DNA of 13,146 nt from JBBQIY01 sp964618405. Its GTDB lineage: Bacteria > Verrucomicrobiota > Kiritimatiellia > RFP12 > UBA3636. Positions 6,678 to 13,146 of the stretch are shown here, one piece after another (within the stretch, counting starts at the first letter, position 1; each line of letters starts with the position of its first letter). The notes beneath the pieces are model-generated. The model was not told where the DNA came from. It saw nothing but the letters and a program-made list of their open reading frames with translations, and did no database searches. The stretch lies in contig CAZUAY010000095.1 of assembly GCA_964618405.1 (NCBI GenBank), positions 1-13,146 of the forward strand, written 5' to 3'. The translations under genes and the position numbers were made by a program.

Positions 6678-7880
6678 ATGGATTCGATTCGGAACCTCTT
6701 TAAAATCGGTTTGGGGCCTTCCAGTAGCCATACGATGGGTCCACTGCGTGCGGCCCAAGATTTTTCATCCCGGCATCCAGAAGCAACACGTCTGCGTGTC
6801 ACCCTACACGGAAGTCTCGCGGCAACAGGCAAGGGGCACATGACGGATCAAGCGATCGCCCATGGCTCCGCACCGCTCGCCGTTGAGCTTATTTGGAAGC
6901 CAGAGACGATTTTACCGTTGCACCCCAATGGGATGATTTTTGAAAGTCTTGATGCTCAGGATTGCGTCACCGACACATGGGAAGTTTACAGCATTGGCGG
7001 TGGCTTTCTGAAATCGGCCTCTGAGACAACTGTCGTATCCGAACCCTCCCTCTACCCACTCGATCAAATGGACGCCATTCTCGGATGGTGCAAGGAACAG
7101 GGAAAGTCCTTGTGGGAATATACCCTCGAGTGTGAAGGGTTGGATATTCTTGAATACCTAAAAGAAGTTTGGACTGTGATGAAAGTCGCAGTTGAACGTG
7201 GCTTAGAATCTGAGGGTGTTTTGCCGGGAGGATTAGGACTTCAGCGCAAAGCCTCAAACTACTATCAACGAACGAGAGGGTTGCGCTCAAGCTTGCAAAG
7301 CAGGGGATGTCTCTTTGCTTACGCTCTGGCTGTGGCCGAAGAAAACGCAGCTTCCACGGGATTAATCGTTACGGCGCCGACGTGTGGTTCGGCAGGTGTT
7401 TTGCCAGCGGTTCTGTACTTTTGCCACAAGCATCAAGAGGTCACCGAAAAGCGCATTCTCCATGCACTCGCGACGGCTGGCCTGATCGGCCTGATCGTGA
7501 AAAAAAATGGCTCAATCTCAGGCGCAGAAGTTGGATGCCAGGGCGAAATTGGTGTCGCCTGCGCGATGGCTGCCGGTGCTGCTAATCAATTATTCGGAGG
7601 AAGTCCTGCACAAATCGAATATGCTGCGGAAATTGGACTTGAACACCACTTAGGTTTGACCTGCGATCCGATTAACGGACTGGTGCAGATCCCCTGCGTT
7701 GAACGCAATGCCTTTGCCGCAGCCCGTGCAATGGATGCCAACCTTTACGCAAGCCTCTCCGATGGATTGCACCGCGTCAGCTTTGACAAAGTGGTTCGAA
7801 CGATGCTTGCAACAGGACGTGACCTTCCGAGCCTCTACCGTGAAACATCAACTGGAGGATTGGCCAGGAATGATCTTTGA
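6678..7880 (+). CDS. sdaA: L-serine dehydratase, single-chain Fe-S type
   Basis: Iron-sulfur enzyme that deaminates L-serine to pyruvate and ammonia in the cytoplasm. The start is supported by AAGG (6667-6670). Residues 1-30 contain the family opening FKIGLGPSSSHTMGP, and the beta-chain-like and alpha-chain-like parts are fused in one polypeptide. Cys287 (GCQGE), Cys329 (TCDP) and Cys340 (IPC) have the same 42- and 11-residue spacings as the cluster ligands I recall for the Legionella enzyme (C343, C385, C396). APTCGSAG carries Cys236. At 400 residues it is shorter than the usual 450-460, mainly in the N-terminal half. It ends GGLARNDL without the C-terminal cysteine that acts as a tail ligand in the Legionella structure, so control by that tail may differ. 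The U32 gene follows closely and may be co-transcribed. Confidence 0.94.
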   Translation: MDSIRNLFKIGLGPSSSHTMGPLRAAQDFSSRHPEATRLRVTLHGSLAATGKGHMTDQAIAHGSAPLAVELIWKPETILPLHPNGMIFESLDAQDCVTDTWEVYSIGGGFLKSASETTVVSEPSLYPLDQMDAILGWCKEQGKSLWEYTLECEGLDILEYLKEVWTVMKVAVERGLESEGVLPGGLGLQRKASNYYQRTRGLRSSLQSRGCLFAYALAVAEENAASTGLIVTAPTCGSAGVLPAVLYFCHKHQEVTEKRILHALATAGLIGLIVKKNGSISGAEVGCQGEIGVACAMAAGAANQLFGGSPAQIEYAAEIGLEHHLGLTCDPINGLVQIPCVERNAFAAARAMDANLYASLSDGLHRVSFDKVVRTMLATGRDLPSLYRETSTGGLARNDL

Positions 7881-7931
7881 AACTAGATGCAGGTTTCAGC
7901 GACAACAGATGCGCAATGGAATCCTTTGATT

Positions 7932-10346
7932 ATGGACGCTAAGAAGAAGACTCACACAAAACTTTTATCACCTGCCGGTGGCCCCGAAGCGGGCTATGCT
8001 GCTTTTTTCTATGGTGCCGATGCCATCTACTGCGGGTTGCAAAGCTTCTCTGCACGTGCCGAAGCTGTGAATTTTTCGCCCGAAGAACTTCGTAGCATCG
8101 TCCACTACGCACACTCCCTTGAGAAACGTCGAGAAGTCTTTGTCACCGTCAACACGCTTCTCAGCGAATCCGAAATTCCCGAGATGGCCGATGCCATCCT
8201 CACCATTGCCGAAGCAGGTGCCGATGCCCTCATCGTCCAAGATATGGGCGTTGCTCGCCTCGCTCGCGAGATCGCCCCTACCCTCAACCTGCACGCCAGC
8301 ACGCAGATGGCAATTCACAATCTCGAAGGGGCACGCGTCGCTACCAACTGGGGCTTCAGCCAAGTGACACTAGCCCGCGAGCTGACCATCGATGAAGTTC
8401 GCCGCATCGCGGACGACGGCATTCACACCGAGGTCTTCATCCATGGCGCACTGTGCTACAGCTATAGCGGACTCTGTCTGATGTCCGCCGTCCGCAACGG
8501 GCGTAGTGGAAACCGAGGACGTTGCGGCTACCCGTGCCGCGACCGCTATGCGGTGTCCGGATCGGATACCGACGGCCTCGCCTTCTCCATGAAGGACCTT
8601 GCGCTCTCCACCGATGTTTTGAAGCTGGCCGATGCTGGCGTCTCCTGCCTCAAGATTGAAGGCCGCATGAAGAGTCCGCTCTACGTGGCCGCCGTCACCG
8701 ATTTTTATCGCCGCATTCTCGACGGCACCCTCACCCGCGAAAGCGATCTGGTCAAAGCTCAGAACGATCTCCAAACCATCTTTAGTCGCAAATGGACGAA
8801 ATTCCATGCCCATGGCGTTCGCCACGACGAGGGGGTTGACCCCGATGTTACGGGTCACCGTGGTGTGCCCATCGGTATCGTCGACTCCGTGCGCTCCTTC
8901 CCTGATGGTACTCGCTGGTTGCGCTTCCGTACCGACCGCAGGCTGGAACTCCATGATGGCATCCAAGTCGACCTTCCCGGACAGGACAGACCCTACGGCT
9001 TCCCCATCGACAAGCTCGACACCTTTGGCCAGAGCCGTGGCATTGTCTTCGAATGCCAAGCCGGCAACTCCATCAGCGTCCTCCTTCCCGAAGAGGCCCC
9101 GCACATTCCCACGGGCGCAACCGTCTACTGCGCTTCCTCACAAGAGGTCAAAAAGCGTTTCGCCTCCGAAATGCCACTCGCAGCCGAGCGCAAGCCTCGC
9201 ACGCCGATCGACATGAATGTGGCCATCCACGCTGATCACGTGTTGCTCAAGGCACACCTCACCGCCGATCCTGCCGTGGCCGCTGAATCCATCGTGACCG
9301 ATACGTATACCATCGCCAAGAATCCAGAGAAGTCGAAACAAGGCATTGCGGATTCTTGCGCCAAGCTCGGCGAATCGGACTTCTCCCTCCACTCGCTCAC
9401 CGTCAACAATCCCGACGGTCTTTTCGTCCCCATGTCGCAACTCAACGAACTCCGCCGCCGCGTCTGCGTGGATCTCTCCGCATCGCTTGTGGCAGCGTCG
9501 ACACAGCGCCACGCCGCTGTCGTAGCGGTGGCAGCGTCAAGACCCTGCCACATCAAGCCTGCGGCGCCCGTTCGTGAACGCTGGATCATCAAAACGGATC
9601 AGCCGGCCTGCCTCGACGAGATTAACGATTTCGATGAAGTCATCCTCGACCTTAGCTCCGTGTCCGATGCCGAGGTCGAGCGGTGCACAAAACGTTATGG
9701 CGCTGAGCGGATTCGCCTTGCAATCCCCTTGATCATCCGCGCATGGGAAAGCGCGGCGCTCCATGACCGAATCAACAGGCTCGTCAAAAATGGATGCACG
9801 CGATGGCTGGTGTCGAATCCTGGTGCTTTTGAGTTCATCCCCAACACCTGCGATATCCAAGCCGATTGGACACTCTCTGTCTGGAACTCGCAAGCGATTT
9901 CGGAGTGGCTTGACAAGGGCGCACGTGGCGTCACGCTTTCTCCTGAAAGCACCGAAGCGGATATTTCAGAATTGCTCGCCGAATGGGGGGACGTCGCGAC
10001 GGTGATCCTCTACCAAGACACACCGCTTATGATTTCCGAAACCTGTCCGCTTTCCTCACTCGGTGCTGGATGTGGGACGTGTCCGCCAAAACTTGGCAAC
10101 GATGAACCTACGCGCCTTCATCCCGTTCGAGGTGGTGATGTGCTTGTGACCATGCAGAAGTGTCGCACCTACATTACGAATGATCACCCACACGATATTT
10201 CGAACCGTCTCGATACGCTACGGGAAAGTGGCGGCTGCCTCTGGCGACTCGATTTTTGTCTGCGCCCCTACTCTGCCACGGACGTCTCGCGGATCTGGAA
10301 CCGTCTCAAGCGGAAGGAAAGAGGAGGCGTGGTGGGGCGACTTTAG
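7932..10346 (+). CDS. U32-family protein with DUF3656-like and extra C-terminal domains (probable RNA hydroxylase)
   Basis: Annotated as peptidase U32, but characterised relatives RlhA and TrhP are Fe-S proteins needed to hydroxylate cytidine in 23S rRNA or uridine in tRNA. An RNA-modification role is the better guess. The N-terminal barrel begins KLLSPAGGPEAGYAAFFYGA. The family signature EVFIHGALCYSYSGLCLMS and GNRGRCGYPCRDRY supply Cys175, Cys182, Cys198 and Cys202. HRGVPIG and the stretch ending LFVPMSQLNELRR match the DUF3656-like region of RlhA-type proteins. A further C-terminal segment has a second cysteine group (Cys705, 714, 717, 744). Length is 804 residues, against about 650 for E. 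coli RlhA. I chose ATG 7932 because it puts KLLSPAG near the N-terminus as in relatives; in-frame ATG 7887 would add 15 residues, and neither has a good ribosome-binding site. The stop overlaps the convergent ABC gene. Confidence 0.9.
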   Translation: MDAKKKTHTKLLSPAGGPEAGYAAFFYGADAIYCGLQSFSARAEAVNFSPEELRSIVHYAHSLEKRREVFVTVNTLLSESEIPEMADAILTIAEAGADALIVQDMGVARLAREIAPTLNLHASTQMAIHNLEGARVATNWGFSQVTLARELTIDEVRRIADDGIHTEVFIHGALCYSYSGLCLMSAVRNGRSGNRGRCGYPCRDRYAVSGSDTDGLAFSMKDLALSTDVLKLADAGVSCLKIEGRMKSPLYVAAVTDFYRRILDGTLTRESDLVKAQNDLQTIFSRKWTKFHAHGVRHDEGVDPDVTGHRGVPIGIVDSVRSFPDGTRWLRFRTDRRLELHDGIQVDLPGQDRPYGFPIDKLDTFGQSRGIVFECQAGNSISVLLPEEAPHIPTGATVYCASSQEVKKRFASEMPLAAERKPRTPIDMNVAIHADHVLLKAHLTADPAVAAESIVTDTYTIAKNPEKSKQGIADSCAKLGESDFSLHSLTVNNPDGLFVPMSQLNELRRRVCVDLSASLVAASTQRHAAVVAVAASRPCHIKPAAPVRERWIIKTDQPACLDEINDFDEVILDLSSVSDAEVERCTKRYGAERIRLAIPLIIRAWESAALHDRINRLVKNGCTRWLVSNPGAFEFIPNTCDIQADWTLSVWNSQAISEWLDKGARGVTLSPESTEADISELLAEWGDVATVILYQDTPLMISETCPLSSLGAGCGTCPPKLGNDEPTRLHPVRGGDVLVTMQKCRTYITNDHPHDISNRLDTLRESGGCLWRLDFCLRPYSATDVSRIWNRLKRKERGGVVGRL

Positions 10347-11257
10347 AATTCACTGAGAATCTGGTCTTCAAGCGTGACGCCGCTGGTGATGGTGATAATC
10401 TCTGTTGACTGGAGTAAGCGCGGGATCAGGATGGCGTTGAGCTGAGCGGCCGGCATTTGTGCGGGTTTAAAGTGGCACCGGAGTTTGTGGGTCTGCTGAT
10501 CGAGGATTAGGGTGCACTCCGGGAGCAGGGCGGAGAGATCTTCCATGGAAGCAGGGGGAGCGGTGAGCGCGTAGGTCAGCAACCCGGTCTTGTTGGTGAT
10601 CTCGGCAACGGTTTTTAGTCGCGCACTCTTTCCGTGCTTAAAAAACGCAACATAATCGCACAGGAGTTCGATGTCGTTCAGGTTGTGAGAGCTGATGACT
10701 ATGGTTTGTGTTTTGGGCCGTTTAAGGATGAAGTTGCGCATGTTGGCGACCTCTTTCGGATCCAGTCCGCTGAGCGGTTCGTCCAGCAGAATCAACTCGG
10801 GTGAGCCGATAAAACATTGCGCAATCATCACTCGCTTGCGCATGCCATGCGAAAGCGAGCGGATAGAGGATTTCATGCGGTCAGCCAGATGGACTTCAGC
10901 GAGAATTTCTTTGGCGGTTTTGACCGCTTCATTCTTGCACAACCCCTGCAACCGGCCGTAGTGAACCAGGGTTTCGAGCGGATAACTTTCGCCCGGCAGC
11001 TCCGAGTCCTGTGGCAGAATGCTGATGCGTCCGCAATGAACCTCTGGCTTGAATGGCCCGCTATTGAGTAGATTGATCTCACCGGAGTTGATTTTGAGAA
11101 ACCCAGCGACTGCCATCATCCAGGTGGTTTTACCTGCTCCGTTCGCGCCCACTAAGCCAGTGACAGCGTCACTGGGAATGGCGATGGTCAAGCCGTTCAG
11201 TGCGCGGTTGGAGCCGTATTTTTTGACGAGGTCCGTGGTGGTTACAGCGTTTGTCAT
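10343..11257 (-). CDS. ABC transporter ATP-binding protein
   Basis: Cytoplasmic ATPase that drives the membrane protein encoded just upstream. It has 304 residues from ATG 11257. Walker A GANGAGKTT (37-45), Q-loop Gln83, a degenerate signature LSHGM (135-139), Walker B LILLDEP (155-161) and H-loop His191 are all present, so it should hydrolyse ATP. An unrecognised domain of about 85 residues follows the ATPase core. It is of the kind found in ABC-2 exporters of drugs, peptides, lipids or polysaccharides. The start lies one base after the permease stop, with GGAGG about 13 bases upstream, pointing to translational coupling. A GTG at 11269, overlapping the permease end, is an alternative start adding four residues. 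Its stop codon overlaps that of the convergent U32 gene by 4 bp. Substrate unknown. Confidence 0.93.
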   Translation of the reverse strand: MTNAVTTTDLVKKYGSNRALNGLTIAIPSDAVTGLVGANGAGKTTWMMAVAGFLKINSGEINLLNSGPFKPEVHCGRISILPQDSELPGESYPLETLVHYGRLQGLCKNEAVKTAKEILAEVHLADRMKSSIRSLSHGMRKRVMIAQCFIGSPELILLDEPLSGLDPKEVANMRNFILKRPKTQTIVISSHNLNDIELLCDYVAFFKHGKSARLKTVAEITNKTGLLTYALTAPPASMEDLSALLPECTLILDQQTHKLRCHFKPAQMPAAQLNAILIPRLLQSTEIITITSGVTLEDQILSEF

Positions 11258-11258
11258 T

Positions 11259-12161
11259 TTAAATATCACGCCTCCGAAAGGCTAGATACCCCAAGAAAAG
11301 GTAGCACAGCGCCAGCGTGAACATCCACGTGGTGCCCGTTGCAAGCAAGGCTGCGCTATTGCGCCAGAGTAAGAGCCGATAGGTATCGGGAACCCCGGTT
11401 GCTAGGTAGCCGAAAATCGATTTCCATCCAGAGGCATTGTGATTGAAATGCGCTATCGTTGAGATGACGAAACACGCTGAGATCGAGAGAATTCCCAGTA
11501 TGGTGGCTTTACTGCCGGAGCGGGTGAGATGCGAAAGACCCATCGCCAGCCCCAGGTAGGGAATAGAATAAATCCAAGCGCGTAGCGACCATTGGGAAAT
11601 ATGAGACAACAATTCAAAGGAGGTGCCGTGCAAGCGAACCAAAGCAACGGCGTAAGCGCCGATACCGCTGAGGAGCAGCGCCGCACCGATCATCCCCGCT
11701 TGACCTAGGAACTTGCCGAATGACCACGTGAAACGGGAACTTCGGAAGGCGACATAGCGGATGGAGCCTGAACCGATGTCATCCGAGATCCGGTTAGCTG
11801 AGACCAGCACGACGAGCAAGGGGGTGTAAAAGAAGACCAGCCATGCATAGATCAGCTCGACGGGATGCTTGCCAACCAAGTCATTGTACACATCATTGTC
11901 GCGCGAAACCTCTTTCATAATACGCTGGAACGGCTTGGATTGCCACAGGGTCTTCGAGACGACGCCCACCTCTTCGGTTTCAGGCAACTGCAGGAGGCTG
12001 ACCAGCTCCTTCTCCATTTTCTGAAGGGCGTTGATAGAAAAGTTCATCGTGCAGATGGCCGCCAACATGTAAAGCAGCAAGATCACCATGGCCCGCCGAC
12101 TGCGAATCGCAGTGAACCACTCATAGCGTGTGATTTGGAGGAGTTGCGAAAAAGAGTTCAT
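11259..12161 (-). CDS. ABC-2 type transporter permease
   Basis: Inner-membrane half of the exporter, 300 residues. About six membrane segments can be seen near 24-44, 102-121, 155-176, 193-211, 218-238 and 270-293, with a polar extramembrane loop of about 55 residues between the first two. The opening (TRYEWFTAIRSRRAMVILLL) and the cytoplasmic segment ISDDIGSGSIRYVAFRSSR before the third helix are typical of ABC-2 permeases, where that segment contacts the ATPase. The C-terminal GYLAFRRRDI is also typical. It overlaps the upstream gene by ATGA (12158-12161) and is followed after one base by the ATPase gene, so all three should be made from one mRNA. The cargo cannot be told from the sequence. 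Confidence 0.9.
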   Translation of the reverse strand: MNSFSQLLQITRYEWFTAIRSRRAMVILLLYMLAAICTMNFSINALQKMEKELVSLLQLPETEEVGVVSKTLWQSKPFQRIMKEVSRDNDVYNDLVGKHPVELIYAWLVFFYTPLLVVLVSANRISDDIGSGSIRYVAFRSSRFTWSFGKFLGQAGMIGAALLLSGIGAYAVALVRLHGTSFELLSHISQWSLRAWIYSIPYLGLAMGLSHLTRSGSKATILGILSISACFVISTIAHFNHNASGWKSIFGYLATGVPDTYRLLLWRNSAALLATGTTWMFTLALCYLFLGYLAFRRRDI

Positions 12162-12889
12162 AGCTTATCCCACACATCAACCAAGGGTTCAAAGGCCGTG
12201 GGGTCGATAAAATCCTGCATTTGCATCTCCTCAATTTGTGCACGTTCTTCAGGGAGCAGAACATCCCCAATCTGCTCGTAGGATTCCATCAAAGTTGTGG
12301 TCACCGCGTTCACGATTCGGATACTAAGCTCGGTCGAGATTTCCTCTGCACTTTGCAGCTCTTTCGCCACGGCCTCCATGGTCAAATAGAGCTTGTTGTT
12401 CATATCCGTCAATGCTTGATCGAAAAGCGTACACTCCTGCTCGCTCAGGCTCAACTTTGCCTGCCATTGGGAGCGAGCGATCCCAGCTCGAGTTTTCCAG
12501 AGCTCTTTTGCCTCCTCTAGCTCTTCCTCGAAGTTTTTCGAGCGAGGGTTAGGGAAGTTTCGCCGTGGAGCACTCTGTGGCTCGCCGGGAGCGTTGGTAG
12601 TAGAGGCATCGGCGACGAAGTTGGTGCCGGCCTCAAGCGTATCGCCCGCATCTTCTTCAACCAGCTCCACATGCGCCTTGGAAGGTTCTGCCTTTCGGCT
12701 GGGTCTATTCTCTGGAATTTTGATAATGCTGTTAAGCGCGGAGAGTTTCCCGCCAGTCTTTTGCTTTTCTAACTTCTTTTCCAGCGCTTTGAGCTCCTGA
12801 CGGGCTTTAAGAAGGTCTTGTTTGGGGCTCCATGATCCAACGGCAAGTCCCAGAAAAAATGCAAACGGAAGTAGGAGTAAATATTTCAT
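12158..12889 (-). CDS. Membrane-anchored coiled-coil protein, first gene of ABC operon
   Basis: A 243-residue protein I do not recognise. Residues 3-19 are hydrophobic (LLLLPFAFFLGLAVGSW) with no clear cleavage or lipobox cysteine, so it is probably a signal anchor leaving the rest in the periplasm. Residues 22-46 look like a coiled coil (QELKALEKKLEKQK). Residues 47-115 are a polar Pro/Ala/Glu-rich linker, probably disordered. Residues 116-225 are highly helical. The stretches LSLSEQECTLFDQAL and LLPEERAQIEEM faintly recall the LTxxQ-type repeats of Spy/CpxP periplasmic proteins, but this is only suggestive. Its position, with an ATGA overlap onto the permease, implies a partner for the exporter such as an adaptor, chaperone or sensor. 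The start lacks a clear ribosome-binding site. Confidence 0.82.
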   Translation of the reverse strand: MKYLLLLPFAFFLGLAVGSWSPKQDLLKARQELKALEKKLEKQKTGGKLSALNSIIKIPENRPSRKAEPSKAHVELVEEDAGDTLEAGTNFVADASTTNAPGEPQSAPRRNFPNPRSKNFEEELEEAKELWKTRAGIARSQWQAKLSLSEQECTLFDQALTDMNNKLYLTMEAVAKELQSAEEISTELSIRIVNAVTTTLMESYEQIGDVLLPEERAQIEEMQMQDFIDPTAFEPLVDVWDKL

Positions 12890-12957
12890 GTGTTAGTAGG
12901 ATGACCGAAAGTGGCCTTTCATGTCCAGTTAAAAATGTCTAAATATTTTGTCCGCCC

Positions 12958-13146
12958 GTAATCGGTCAGGCACAGGGTAGGAGTTAAAAGTATGTTGTGT
13001 GGGGGTGATGCCTGGGATCTGCTCTGCTGGGCTATCAACCCAGTTGTCGCAATAAGCGCGGTGCGGTTTTAAACACAGAGAGTTGGAGACACAGCGATTG
13101 AGCCACTGGGAGCAGATGCTTCCAGCCTGTGCAGGAACGGCAGACG
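12958..13146 (-). repeat. Repeat-rich non-coding element at right end
   Basis: Positions 12890-13146 hold no gene. On the reverse strand CTGACCGATTAC (12958-12969) repeats the 12-mer found at 44-55 and 239-250. Positions 13001-13038 are the inverted copy of 1-38. Two hairpins are visible: CTGGG/CCCAG around a 7-base loop (13027-13043), and CTGGGAGC/GCTTCCAG with an AGAT loop (13106-13125, one G-T pair). The last bases, around GCTTCCAGCCTGTGCAGG, look like dispersed intergenic repeats I associate with PVC-group genomes; this is from memory and unverified. The promoter of the ABC operon must lie here or just inside, perhaps using the repeat 12-mer as its -35. Confidence 0.7.

Noticed and set aside
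7887..7931. Upstream ATG as the U32 start
   Set aside because: It adds 15 residues not expected before KLLSPAG and has no adjacent ribosome-binding site; kept only as an alternative.
8370..9104. 244-codon open frame antisense to the U32 gene
   Set aside because: The host gene keeps family motifs throughout this stretch; the reverse frame is a by-product of GC-rich third positions.
422..13038. Composite transposon or genomic island bounded by the inverted repeat
   Set aside because: No transposase, integrase or cargo-type genes are seen and the content is mostly housekeeping; kept only as a low-probability reading of the repeat.
13027..13043. tRNA anticodon-arm look-alike (5-bp stem, 7-base loop with T in second position)
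   Set aside because: No acceptor stem, D arm or GTTCGA-type T arm is found around it.

Overview
The window looks like one piece of a bacterial draft or metagenome assembly. It has a run of 10 Ns at 5345-5354, and both ends lie in repeat-rich non-coding DNA. Genes have bacterial ribosome-binding sites and are tightly packed. The best guess for the source is an anaerobic or gut/sediment member of the PVC group (Kiritimatiellota, Lentisphaerota or Verrucomicrobiota). This rests on the potassium-dependent pyrophosphatase, the animal-like UDP-glucose dehydrogenase and the style of intergenic repeats. It is an inference; no rRNA or other marker gene is present.

Layout. 1-421: repeat-rich leader with heptamer arrays, an imperfect palindrome, a likely promoter and a hairpin. 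422-3379 (+): membrane pyrophosphatase hppA and a co-transcribed unknown 256-aa gene. 3380-4756 (-): UDP-glucose 6-dehydrogenase, whose stop codon abuts that of the unknown gene. 4757-4931: divergent control region with a 16-bp tandem repeat and a dyad. 4932-6600 (+): a Memo-AMMECR1 fusion gene broken by about 185 bp of AT-rich foreign-looking sequence plus the assembly gap. 6678-10346 (+): L-serine dehydratase and a long U32-family protein. 10343-12889 (-): a three-gene operon for an ABC-2 exporter with a membrane-anchored, coiled-coil protein. 12890-13146: repeat-rich DNA with hairpins.

How the genes fit together. hppA would energise the membrane with PPi. UDP-glucuronate from the dehydrogenase feeds surface polysaccharide. 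The serine dehydratase makes pyruvate from serine. The U32 protein is most likely an Fe-S RNA-hydroxylation enzyme of the RlhA type rather than a protease. The ABC operon exports or senses something unknown at the envelope. These are separate housekeeping and accessory units, not one pathway.

Most notable. (1) The Memo-AMMECR1 gene is split by an insertion or misassembly carrying the tail of an unrelated reverse-strand gene. (2) A 38-bp sequence at the extreme left (1-38) recurs inverted at 13001-13038 with only three differences, and a 12-mer is shared by both flanks. (3) Positions 34-250 form a nested repeat structure. I saw no CRISPR array, tRNA, rRNA or recognisable defence system.
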